Notes under the pieces: model-generated | The model's input: the letters and a program-made list of their open reading frames with translations, nothing else | Databases searched by the model: none | What the model was told of the DNA's origin: nothing | Assembly: GCF_049994905.1 (NCBI RefSeq) | Contig: NZ_CP188258.1 | Span: 1,550,001-1,614,000 of the forward strand | Source of the DNA: Diaminobutyricibacter sp049994905 | GTDB lineage: Bacteria > Actinomycetota > Actinomycetes > Actinomycetales > Microbacteriaceae | Reading direction: 5' to 3' | Length of the DNA: 64,000 nt | Program-made: the position numbers and the translations under genes | Shown here: piece by piece, positions 15,629 to 22,489 of the stretch | Layout of the letters: the number at the start of each line of letters is the position of its first letter | Numbering within the stretch: position 1 is the first letter of the stretch

Positions 15629-16881
15629 TCCGGGCGGGTCGCGCCATCGTCGCGCTGGCACTTGGCGTCGTCCTCGCTCTGGGCGGTGCCACCGTCGCCC
15701 ACGCCGACCAGGTGCGCACCCTCGAATACTGGCTGAACGACTACGGAATCTCCCAGGCGTGGTCGACCAGCCGCGGTGCCGGCGTCAAGGTGGCGATCAT
15801 CGACACCGGGGTCGACGGAACGGTGCCCGACCTGAACGGAGCCGTCGTCGGGGGCACGGATGTGTCCGGGATCGGCTCCGCGAACGGCCAGAAGCCGCTC
15901 GGCTCGACGGAAGAGTCCGGCCACGGCACCTGGGTCGCGTCGCTGCTTGCGGGGCGTGGGACCGGGGACGGCAACGGCGTCATCGGAGTGGCGCCCGAGG
16001 CATCCATTCTCACTGTGTCCGTCTCCCTCGGCTCCTCGCCGTCGACGGTCAGCAGCGACGACCAGATCGCGGATGGCGTGCGCTGGGCGGTCGACAACGG
16101 CGCCAAGGTCATCAACATGTCGCTCACACGCAACACGCTCGACTGGCCCGAGAGCTGGGACAGCGCTTTCCAGTACGCGTTCGCGCATGATGTCGTCATC
16201 GTGGCTGCAGCAGGCAACCGGGGGAGCGGCACGACGGAGGTCGGCGCGCCGGCGACAATTCCTGGAGTGCTGACCGTCGCAGGCGTCGACCGCAACGGAA
16301 AGGCCAGCTTCGACGCGTCATCGCAGGGCATCACCATCGGGGTGTCGGCACCCAGTGAGCAGCTCGTCGGCGCCAATCCCGGCGGGGGGTATGTGCAGTG
16401 GGCGGGCACGAGCGGAGCCGCCCCCATCGTGGCCGGAGCGGTCGCGCTCGTGCGGGCCGCGCATCCGGAGCTCAACGCGGCAAACGTGATCAACCGGATC
16501 ATCTCGACGGCACGGCCGGTCGGCTCGGTGCCGAGCCCGGTCTACGGATACGGGCTGCTCAACGCCAACGCGGCGGTCACCGGTGTCGTCGCGCCGGTCG
16601 CCGCGAACCCCATGGGAGACCTGGGCCAGTGGATCCACATCCACCGCCGTGCCCAGTCGACGACGCCGACGCAAGGTGCGCAGGCACCGGTGCCGACGAG
16701 CACGCCACGGGCCCTCGGCCCCGACCGGACGATCGGGATCGGCCAGCTCGTCGTGCCGCGGTGGGATGCTCTCACCCTGTTCTGGATACCGTTCACCCTG
16801 CTCGCAGGATTCATCATTCTCGCCTCACTCGGCGTAACAGCGGCGGTCCTGCATTTCAGGCGAGCGGGTCGCAGGGGGTAG
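15625..16881 (+). CDS. Secreted, membrane-anchored S8 serine protease (mycosin-like)
   Basis: 418-aa subtilase. Signal peptide at 1-29 (ending VAHADQ), catalytic Asp60 (AIIDTGVDG), His100 (SGHGTWVAS) and Ser263 (GTSGAAP), then a Pro/Thr linker and a single C-terminal membrane helix (~380-405) with a basic cytosolic end. This is the mycosin layout, but no type VII secretion genes are nearby, so a link to ESX secretion is not supported. The start at 15625 is fixed by the ATGA overlap with DUF501 and by the signal peptide; the frame upstream is a shadow of DUF501. Confidence 0.93.
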   Translation: MIRAGRAIVALALGVVLALGGATVAHADQVRTLEYWLNDYGISQAWSTSRGAGVKVAIIDTGVDGTVPDLNGAVVGGTDVSGIGSANGQKPLGSTEESGHGTWVASLLAGRGTGDGNGVIGVAPEASILTVSVSLGSSPSTVSSDDQIADGVRWAVDNGAKVINMSLTRNTLDWPESWDSAFQYAFAHDVVIVAAAGNRGSGTTEVGAPATIPGVLTVAGVDRNGKASFDASSQGITIGVSAPSEQLVGANPGGGYVQWAGTSGAAPIVAGAVALVRAAHPELNAANVINRIISTARPVGSVPSPVYGYGLLNANAAVTGVVAPVAANPMGDLGQWIHIHRRAQSTTPTQGAQAPVPTSTPRALGPDRTIGIGQLVVPRWDALTLFWIPFTLLAGFIILASLGVTAAVLHFRRAGRRG

Positions 16882-16919
16882 ATTGTCTCCATACTTTCGT
16901 CTTGAGGAGACCGTTCACT

Positions 16920-18338
16920 GTGCCCAAAATCCTGATCGTCGGCGGCGGATACGCCGGGTTCTATACCGCGTGGAAGCTCGAGAAATGGTTGCGCAACGGC
17001 GAGGCCGAGGTCACGATGGTCGACCCGCTGCCCTACATGACGTACCAGCCTTTCCTTCCCGAGGTCGCCGTCGGGTCGATCGAGCCGCGTCATGCGGTCG
17101 TCGCACACCGTCGTCACCTCAAGAAGACGAACGTCGTCAACGCCAAGGTCACCTACATCGACCACGCGAACAAGACGGCGACCATCGAGCCGCCGGTCGG
17201 GGAGCCGTGGCAGCAGGAGTACGACATCGTCGTGGTGACGGCAGGCGCGGTCTCCCGCACGTTCCCCATCCCCGGCATTGCAGACCAGGCGGTCGGGCTC
17301 AAGAACATCGAAGAAGCGATCTACATCCGTGACCGCGTGCTCACCAACTTCGACAAGGCGGCGAACCTGCCTGCCGGCCCCGAGCGCGACCGTCTCCTCA
17401 CGTTCGTCGTCGTCGGTGGCGGCTTCGCGGGCATCGAGATCTTCGCCGAGCTGCGTTCCTTCGCGAGCGCGCTGCTCAAGTTCTACCCGCAGCTGTCGTT
17501 CGACGACACGCACTTCCACCTGATCGAGGCCATGGGCCGCATCATGCCCGAAGTGTCGCTGCCCACCAGCCACTGGGTGATCAAGAACCTCGCCCAGCGC
17601 GGAGCAGAGATCCACCTCGACACGCAGCTCTCCAGCGCGGTCGACGGCGTCATCGAACTCTCCACCGGTGAGAAGTTCGAGACCGACCTCATCGTCTGGA
17701 CGGCCGGTGTCATGGCCAACCCGGGCGTCGTGCGCCACACCGACCTTCCGATCGAGGAGCGTGGCCGCCTGCAGGTTCGCGCAGACCTTCGCGTCGGCAC
17801 AGAAGACGAGCTCATCAAGGACGCATGGGGCGCCGGCGACATCTGCGCCGTGCCCGACCTCACCGGTGGTGGCGTCGGCGGCTTCACGGTTCCGAACGCT
17901 CAGCACGCGGTGCGCCAGGGCAAGCTGCTCGCCAAGAACCTCGTCGCCGACATGCGTGGGGAGCTTCCGAAGCAGTACTTCCACAAGAACCTGGGAGCGG
18001 TCGCGGGCCTCGGCCTCGGCATCGGTGTATTCCAGTCGGGCAAGCTCGCGGTCAAGGGATTCCTCGCCTGGCTGATGCACCGCGGCTACCACGGTCTGGC
18101 CATGCCGAGCTGGGAGCGCAAGTTCCGCGTGTTCTGGGGCTGGGTGAACAACTTCCTCCTCGGTCGCGACCTGGTTTCGCTGGCCGCCTCGCAGCACCCG
18201 CGTGCTGCGTTCGAGGAGTTCGCTGCCCGTCCTCGTCCCGCCGTCGAGGCTGCACCCGCTGCCGCGCCGAAGGCTGTCAAAGCGCCGGCAAGGTCGCGCA
18301 CCAAGGCTGTAGAGCCTGCCGAGGTCACGGCGAAGTAG
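16920..18338 (+). CDS. ndh: Type II NADH dehydrogenase (NDH-2)
   Basis: Non-proton-pumping NADH:menaquinone oxidoreductase on the inner face of the membrane. 472 aa with two dinucleotide folds, ILIVGGGYAGFY (FAD, ~4-15) and VVVGGGFAGIE (NADH, ~165-175), AWGAGDICAVPD, and the quinone/membrane end with FLLGRDLV. The last ~45 residues are an Ala/Pro/Lys-rich tail not needed for activity. GTG start with TGAGGAGA upstream; TAGATT at 16880-16885 is a likely -10. The open frame before 16920 is a shadow of the protease gene. Confidence 0.95.
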   Translation: MPKILIVGGGYAGFYTAWKLEKWLRNGEAEVTMVDPLPYMTYQPFLPEVAVGSIEPRHAVVAHRRHLKKTNVVNAKVTYIDHANKTATIEPPVGEPWQQEYDIVVVTAGAVSRTFPIPGIADQAVGLKNIEEAIYIRDRVLTNFDKAANLPAGPERDRLLTFVVVGGGFAGIEIFAELRSFASALLKFYPQLSFDDTHFHLIEAMGRIMPEVSLPTSHWVIKNLAQRGAEIHLDTQLSSAVDGVIELSTGEKFETDLIVWTAGVMANPGVVRHTDLPIEERGRLQVRADLRVGTEDELIKDAWGAGDICAVPDLTGGGVGGFTVPNAQHAVRQGKLLAKNLVADMRGELPKQYFHKNLGAVAGLGLGIGVFQSGKLAVKGFLAWLMHRGYHGLAMPSWERKFRVFWGWVNNFLLGRDLVSLAASQHPRAAFEEFAARPRPAVEAAPAAAPKAVKAPARSRTKAVEPAEVTAK

Positions 18339-18349
18339 CTGCTTGCGAG

Positions 18350-18382
18350 AGGCCCGGGTCGACGTCGTCGCCCGGGCCTTTT
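18350..18382 (+). terminator. Rho-independent terminator after ndh
   Basis: AGGCCCGGG (18350-18358) pairs with CCCGGGCCT (18371-18379) around a 12-nt loop, followed by TTTT. The best classical terminator in the window. Confidence 0.9.
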
Positions 18383-18434
18383 CTGCGTGTCGCAGAGCGC
18401 GGTGCATCCTTCAGTGCTCGATAGCATTGACCGG

Positions 18435-18508
18435 GCCCCCATAGCCCAATTGGCAGAGGCAGGCGACTTAAAATCGCCCAAGTGTGGGTTCGAGTCCCAC
18501 TGGGGGTA
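18435..18508 (+). tRNA. tRNA with anticodon UAA (leucine, UUA codon); short variable loop
   Basis: Complete cloverleaf: acceptor GCCCCCA/TGGGGGT, D arm with 3-bp GCC/GGC stem, anticodon stem GGCGA/TCGCC with loop CTTAAAA (anticodon TAA at 18469-18471), variable loop CAAGT of only 5 nt, T arm GTGGG-TTCGAGT-CCCAC, discriminator A. No CCA is encoded. The -10 box TAGCAT is at 18422-18427. The anticodon reads UUA, but bacterial tRNA-Leu is a class II tRNA with a long variable arm; this one is class I in shape, so the charging enzyme is uncertain. Confidence 0.9.
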
Positions 18509-18691
18509 CTTACCAACTCCCGCGCTATGACTGGGATCGTTGCCCATTCGTAGGGTCAGAAGCGGTCAGCAGCTTGACCCTCAGCGGACTCTCGAATATC
18601 TCGGCTTTGCGAGTGTCCTAGTGAGGCGCCTCGACGACGCGAACGTGGCCGTTACCCACGAAGGCGACTGAGCCCTGTCGGTCGCCGCTAC

Positions 18692-18697
18692 TAGTCT
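18692..18697 (+). promoter_or_regulatory. -10 box TAGTCT of the orphan gene pair (leaderless)
   Basis: TAGTCT ends 7 nt before the ATG at 18705; no Shine-Dalgarno sequence is present. Confidence 0.55.
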
Positions 18698-18704
18698 CTC
18701 GACT

Positions 18705-18944
18705 ATGGGAGTGGAATTAGGCGGGTTCGATGGCTTCATTGAGGGCCTCAATAAGCAGGCAAACGATCTTGTCACTGAGCACTTCGCGAAGGAACTAGCG
18801 AGTCTCGCACGGGACAAGGGATTGGACTCGGTGGATTCGATCCAACTTGAGATCGATCGTTCCGAAGAGACCGACGAGATCAAGATCGACGAGCACCAGG
18901 TGCGGCTCCGCGCCAACGAGATCCTCCAGGGCGAGGAATCGTGA
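18705..18944 (+). CDS. Hypothetical acidic protein, first gene of an orphan pair
   Basis: 79 aa, not recognised. It is helical and acidic (DSVDSIQLEIDRSEETDEIK), with no signal peptide or membrane segment. Third-position GC is clearly lower than in the core genes around it, and codon 5 is the rare TTA, both suggesting acquisition. It lies 197 bp behind the UAA tRNA and overlaps the next gene by GTGA (18941-18944). The long reverse-strand frame over this region is judged a shadow because the plus-strand pair has a -10 box and a coupled start. Confidence 0.6.
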   Translation: MGVELGGFDGFIEGLNKQANDLVTEHFAKELASLARDKGLDSVDSIQLEIDRSEETDEIKIDEHQVRLRANEILQGEES

Positions 18945-19273
18945 GCGAGGACGACGCGATGGACGCGTTCAAAGAAGGCGGTCCATTCTGGGCCGGAAAG
19001 AACGCAGACGGATCGTTCACCGCCACCGTCAATTACCACTTCAGTGCAGACGACATCGTCGCGTTGCGTGGCGAGTACTTGATGGAGCTTGACCAGGCCG
19101 AGGAGTCCGGCGTGGCCGTCGACTGGGGCGATGAAATGGCCGTTGTTCGTCGTCTCGGTGAGATTGTCAGCGGTTGGCGAGAATGGAAAGGATCTGGACT
19201 GACCAGAGCCGAAACTCAGATCCGGCTCGGAAGCGCGTCCTCCGTGATTCCGCCGGACCAGCTGAAGAACTAA
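18941..19273 (+). CDS. Hypothetical protein, second gene of the orphan pair
   Basis: 110 aa, not recognised. Acidic N-terminal half with an aromatic-rich beta-like segment (GGPFWAGKNADGSFTATVNYHF) and a more basic helical C-terminus. No signal peptide, membrane helix or known catalytic motif. Translation is probably coupled to the upstream gene through the GTGA overlap, so the two products may form a complex. Codon use is similar to its partner and unlike the flanking housekeeping genes. Confidence 0.6.
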   Translation: MSEDDAMDAFKEGGPFWAGKNADGSFTATVNYHFSADDIVALRGEYLMELDQAEESGVAVDWGDEMAVVRRLGEIVSGWREWKGSGLTRAETQIRLGSASSVIPPDQLKN

Positions 19274-19415
19274 AACGTCGTTCGCTGTCACCACCCTGAT
19301 CCCGTGGGTTGGAGTTCTCAGCCTCATCGATCGGATTGTCGCATTGCGACTGGCGACTCGGCACGGCCAGGGCTAGCAACTCCCACCCGACCGACCACGG
19401 GTCTATTGTCTTTCC

Positions 19416-19712
19416 ATGACTGATGCTCGCCGGGACCGCTATGTCAGCCTGCTCTTGGCGGTCGGTGTGCTGATGGTGCTCGGCGGTGTCGTCGGGGGGC
19501 TCGCTGCGAAGGCCTCCGCTGACCACCCGTGGAGCATGGGGTCCTCGATGCCCACGCTCCCCATCTTCGTCTACACCCAATACACTCAGGCGACCCACCC
19601 CATCGTGCCCGACTACACGGGTCTCTGGATCGGCATCGGTGTCGCCGTGCTCGGGGCGATCATTCTGGCAGCCGGGGTCATCGTCGCGTCCACAAAGCCG
19701 CCCACGGCGTGA
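19416..19712 (+). CDS. Small two-helix membrane protein
   Basis: 98 aa, not recognised. Two membrane helices (~9-32 and ~69-91) flank an extracytoplasmic loop rich in Pro/Thr/Tyr. Leaderless start: TATTGT (19404-19409) lies 6 nt before the ATG. Single-gene unit between the orphan pair and the peptidoglycan-binding protein. Confidence 0.65.
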   Translation: MTDARRDRYVSLLLAVGVLMVLGGVVGGLAAKASADHPWSMGSSMPTLPIFVYTQYTQATHPIVPDYTGLWIGIGVAVLGAIILAAGVIVASTKPPTA

Positions 19713-19808
19713 AGTGCTGACGTCATTTGCCATTGTCGTGGGGTAGACCGGCGAGTAGGGTTTGTGGCGCGACGACGCGACAGTCCGCCGCGTCCGCAGA
19801 GGGAGCGG

Positions 19809-20315
19809 GTGGGGAACGTGGCCAATCCAGGGCAACCGACAATTCAGCAGGGTTCTACGGGGGCCGCCGTCAGGCGTCTGCAACGGGCGCTTCGACGGAC
19901 TCCGAATCTCTCTCTCGTGGTCGACGGGGTCTTCGGCCCGGCGACCCATCAGGCTGTCATCGAGTTCCAGCAGGGCAATCCGCCGCTGGTGGCCGACGGA
20001 ATCGTGGGACCACATACCTGGGCGGCGCTGCCCGACGGCGGACCTATGCCTGTGCTCTCACTCGGCTCGACCGGGAACGTCGTGAAGAGCCTCCAGACGG
20101 TGCTGACGAACGGGGCGGCGCAGTGGGGCGGCGTGACACCGCAGGGGATCGACGGCATCTTCGGTGCGCACACGGAGGCGGCCGTAATGGCGTTTCAGGC
20201 ATGGGGACACGTCATCGTCGACGGAGTCGTCGGCGACCAGACGTGGAGCGTCTCGCTCCACGCAGCATCGGCGACCCTGGAGACTGAGGTCGGCCTCGAA
20301 TATGTGATCGGGTGA
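19809..20315 (+). CDS. Peptidoglycan-binding domain protein (two PGBD repeats)
   Basis: About 168 aa with two PGBD-1 repeats: STGAAVRRLQRALRR to VDGVFGPATHQAVIEFQ, and STGNVVKSLQTVL to IDGIFGAHTEAAVMAFQ, each ending in a VDG.VG..TW strand. There is no signal peptide and no enzymatic domain, so export and function are unclear. The open frame begins at GTG 19764; I prefer GTG 19809 because GAGGGAG (19798-19804) precedes it; GTG 19818 is also possible. PGBD-only proteins often occur in phage or accessory regions. Confidence 0.8.
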   Translation: MGNVANPGQPTIQQGSTGAAVRRLQRALRRTPNLSLVVDGVFGPATHQAVIEFQQGNPPLVADGIVGPHTWAALPDGGPMPVLSLGSTGNVVKSLQTVLTNGAAQWGGVTPQGIDGIFGAHTEAAVMAFQAWGHVIVDGVVGDQTWSVSLHAASATLETEVGLEYVIG

Positions 20316-20328
20316 GGGTTCGTGCGGC

Positions 20329-20616
20329 TCAGTGGCCGAGGAGGCCGAAGAGCTGTGTGAAGAGCCAGAGCGTCTCGACGTAGAAGAGGATCGCGATCCA
20401 GAACATCACGCGGTCGGGAAAACGCGTTGAGCTGCCGTTGGTGCGCGCGCGCCGGGCAACAAGGCTTGCGGCGATGATTCCGAACAGCGGCAGGAAGATA
20501 CCGAGCACTGCAGAGAGGGTGCTTGCTGTAGCGAGGCCGCTGGTGAGCGGTGCGGCCGGCGCGGCGGGAGCCGCGGGGGCGTCGGTCGGGTGCAGGTCAG
20601 TCGTCGTTGCGGCCAT
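20329..20616 (-). CDS. Small membrane protein with Ala/Pro-rich N-terminus
   Basis: 95 aa, unknown function. A low-complexity head (DAPAAPAAPAAP) precedes two membrane helices (~30-52 and ~70-92) with a basic RRART loop between them. Leaderless start: TAAACT (minus strand, 20624-20629) is 7 nt before the ATG. It diverges from the RHH-like gene. Confidence 0.65.
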   Translation of the reverse strand: MAATTTDLHPTDAPAAPAAPAAPLTSGLATASTLSAVLGIFLPLFGIIAASLVARRARTNGSSTRFPDRVMFWIAILFYVETLWLFTQLFGLLGH

Positions 20617-20665
20617 ACGTCACAGTTTAGGGCCACGAACAAGTCGCTCCAGAATCCTCCAGCGA

Positions 20666-20689
20666 TGGTACCTTGGTAACATGGTAACA
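20666..20689. promoter_or_regulatory. Three 8-bp direct repeats (TGGTAMCW) over the -10 and start codon
   Basis: TGGTACCT, TGGTAACA and TGGTAACA follow each other without spacing. They cover the -10 box TACCTT (20669-20674) and the ATG at 20681. Tandem 8-bp boxes are typical operators for ribbon-helix-helix proteins such as MetJ, and the gene behind them has a putative RHH domain. Confidence 0.6.
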
Positions 20690-21331
20690 ATCGACCGAGT
20701 CCAGACCGGCGTCCGGATCGAGCGCAGGATCCTCAAGACCTCGAAGGCCCTTGCCGAGGCGCTCGATATTCCTCTGGGGGAGCTGCTCGAGGGCGTCCTC
20801 CTGCACTCCTTTGAGGGCAAGACCCCCTTCAGCGAGGCCACCATTCACAAGATCGATTCGCTGAAGTCCGTCTACGACCTCGACCTGACGAGTGCGGATG
20901 CGCACCACCTCGACGAGACTGCCGAAGGCGAACAGGGCGAAGAGAGCGAACCCGAAGACACCGACGAACTCGACGAGTTCTACGCCGGCCGCATCCACAC
21001 CTCCGGCTTCGCCCACCGCGACCACGTGCGCATGGCATTCCTCGCACTCAGGCGGGATCCGTTTCCCCTCGCGTTCGCGCGCTACTCCGAGGGCATCCGG
21101 CAACTCGCCGTGCACGCGGGCCGGCCAGAGAAGTTCAACCAGACGATCACGGGTGCGTTCCTCTCGCTGATCGCCGAACGCCTGGCCGAGCATCCGGTCG
21201 CCGATTTCGAGGACTTCCTCGCCGCCAATGCCGACCTGTTGGAGGCCGGCCTGCCCGATCGGTACTACACCCCCGAGAGGCTGGCCTCGGCACGCGCGAA
21301 ATCGATCTACCTGCTGCCCGACCACGCCTGA
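20681..21331 (+). CDS. Putative RHH-domain protein with a conserved helical C-terminal domain
   Basis: 216 aa. Residues ~4-50 fit a ribbon-helix-helix: strand TGVRIERRIL, helix KTSKALAEAL, turn, helix PLGELLEGVLLHSF. An acidic linker (EGEQGEESEPEDTDELDEF) leads to a helical domain with FAHRDHVRMAFLALRR, FNQTITGAFLSLIAERL and RYYTPERLAS..KSIYLLPD, a motif set I associate with a conserved hypothetical family of unknown role. Leaderless ATG behind TACCTT. The inference is an autoregulated DNA-binding protein; the RHH call is from pattern only. Confidence 0.65.
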   Translation: MVTIDRVQTGVRIERRILKTSKALAEALDIPLGELLEGVLLHSFEGKTPFSEATIHKIDSLKSVYDLDLTSADAHHLDETAEGEQGEESEPEDTDELDEFYAGRIHTSGFAHRDHVRMAFLALRRDPFPLAFARYSEGIRQLAVHAGRPEKFNQTITGAFLSLIAERLAEHPVADFEDFLAANADLLEAGLPDRYYTPERLASARAKSIYLLPDHA

Positions 21332-21353
21332 GCGTCGATCAGCAGCGATCCCC

Positions 21354-21464
21354 TCAGCGTTCCTTGCGGTAGGGGGCCCTGATGAGAGCGACGAGGCATG
21401 CGATCGCAAGCGTTCCGCCGCCGAGGACTACCAACCAGATGAATGCTTGCAGCCAACCTTCCAT
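21354..21464 (-). CDS. 36-aa single-helix membrane protein
   Basis: Short gene on the minus strand. The peptide starts MEGWLQAFIWLVV, has one hydrophobic helix through LGGGTLAIACLVALI and a basic end RAPYRKER. A TAGCGT -10 box (minus strand, 21471-21476) is 6 nt before the ATG, matching the leaderless pattern of neighbouring genes. Such proteins often modulate membrane complexes; no partner is evident. Confidence 0.55.
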   Translation of the reverse strand: MEGWLQAFIWLVVLGGGTLAIACLVALIRAPYRKER

Positions 21465-21551
21465 GTGCAAACGCTACACCCGGCATCGAACGCTTCCCCA
21501 GAGCCGCGTGCGAGGGTTTCGCGCGCCCCTCATCCGGCGGATACTGGGAGC

Positions 21552-21923
21552 ATGCTGCGGGTCGGTTCGGTCGTGTGGGGTGTGCGCGACGTGCCTGCGG
21601 CCATCCGGTTCTGGTCGGAAGCCCTCGACTACCGGCCGCGCGACGACGAGCCGTCGGATGACTGGGCCATCCTGGCTCCGCGCGTCGGCCACGGGCCGCA
21701 GCTTGCGATCACCCAGGTCTCATCGGAGGCCGGCACCCATCAGCGTCATCACCTCGACCTGTACGCATTCGACCAGGCCGAGGAGGTCGAGCGGCTGGTC
21801 GGGATCGGTGCGACCCGCGTCGACTGGGACTACGAACCGGATGCCGACTACATCGTTCTCGCCGACCCTGACGGCAACCGGTTCTGCGTCGTCCAGGCGG
21901 GCGAGCTGGCCAACCATCTGTGA
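21552..21923 (+). CDS. VOC/glyoxalase-like protein
   Basis: 123-aa VOC-fold protein: VGSVVWGVRDVPAAIRFWSEALDY opens the first half and DADYIVLADPDGNRFCVVQ closes the second, with HHLDLYAFD in between providing the usual metal His/Glu-like positions. Substrate unknown. The open frame begins at 21228 but overlaps the previous gene; ATG 21552 is where the fold starts. Followed by a strong 16-bp inverted repeat that may terminate it. Confidence 0.82.
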   Translation: MLRVGSVVWGVRDVPAAIRFWSEALDYRPRDDEPSDDWAILAPRVGHGPQLAITQVSSEAGTHQRHHLDLYAFDQAEEVERLVGIGATRVDWDYEPDADYIVLADPDGNRFCVVQAGELANHL

Positions 21924-22000
21924 GCTTGTTCAGCTACGCCGAAGCCTCCATACACACGGGAGCGGTACAACTTTTCTGACGCCCCATGCAGCGGTGTCCG

Positions 22001-22055
22001 CTGTCCCGGTCGCGACCCCACATCGATCCCCCGACGGTCGTCGCGACCGGGACAG
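22001..22055. terminator. Perfect 16-bp inverted repeat, possible terminator
   Basis: CTGTCCCGGTCGCGAC (22001-22016) is exactly reverse-complemented at 22040-22055 around a 23-nt loop. It sits between the VOC gene and the broken ychJ gene. No T-run, so termination is likely but not certain. Confidence 0.6.
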
Positions 22056-22081
22056 TCCTCCGTGCGGGTTAGTGTCGTCTG

Positions 22082-22489
22082 GTGACCATCGACGACGCCC
22101 GGCACCGCGTTGTACGGTGCCCGTGCCTGAGCGGCGACACCTACGACGCGTGCTGCGGTCCGATCCACCGCGGCGAAGTGGATGCCCCGACCGCGGAACG
22201 CCTGATGCGGTAGCGCTTCTCGGCGTTCGCGCTCGGTGAGGCGGCCTACCTGCTCGCGTCGTGGCATCCGTCGACCCGGCCGCAGAGCCTCGAACGGGAC
22301 CCCGGGCTGCGCTGGTATCGCCTTGACATCGTAGGTACGACGGGTGGCGGATTCCTCGACAAGGCGGGCACGGTGCATTTCCGCGCCTATTTCACAGGCG
22401 AGGCGGCGGGGGTGCAGGAGGAGGACAGCCGGTTCGTGCGCGAGGGACGCCGCTGGTTCTACCTCGACGGGGTCGCGACGACCGGTTAG
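22082..22489 (+). pseudogene. YchJ-like (UPF0225/SEC-C) gene interrupted by one TAG
   Basis: From the GTG at 22082 (leaderless, TAGTGT 6 nt upstream) the frame encodes CPCLSGDTYDACCGP, the SEC-C-type zinc motif, then PTAERLMR, a TAG at codon 44 (22211-22213), and continues in frame with RFSAFALGEAAYLLASWHPSTRP to TAG at 22487-22489. Intact homologues read LMRSRF here, so a single TCG-to-TAG change explains the break. The rest of the frame is undamaged (135 aa if read through), indicating a very recent mutation, a sequencing error, or readthrough. Its end overlaps the convergent Ig-protein stop. Confidence 0.85.

Noticed and set aside
15625..16881. ESX/type VII secretion mycosin locus
   Set aside because: The protease layout fits, but no eccB/C/D/E, PE/PPE or WXG100 genes are nearby.
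18581..19327. 248-aa minus-strand frame over the orphan gene pair
   Set aside because: No -10 box or ribosome site; the plus-strand pair has a leaderless promoter and a coupled GTGA start.
18435..19808. Integrated element with a tRNA attachment site
   Set aside because: No integrase and no second copy of the tRNA 3' end was found downstream; only composition and position suggest an island.
22211..22213. The UAA tRNA acting as suppressor of the ychJ TAG
   Set aside because: Anticodon UAA pairs with UUA, not with UAG.
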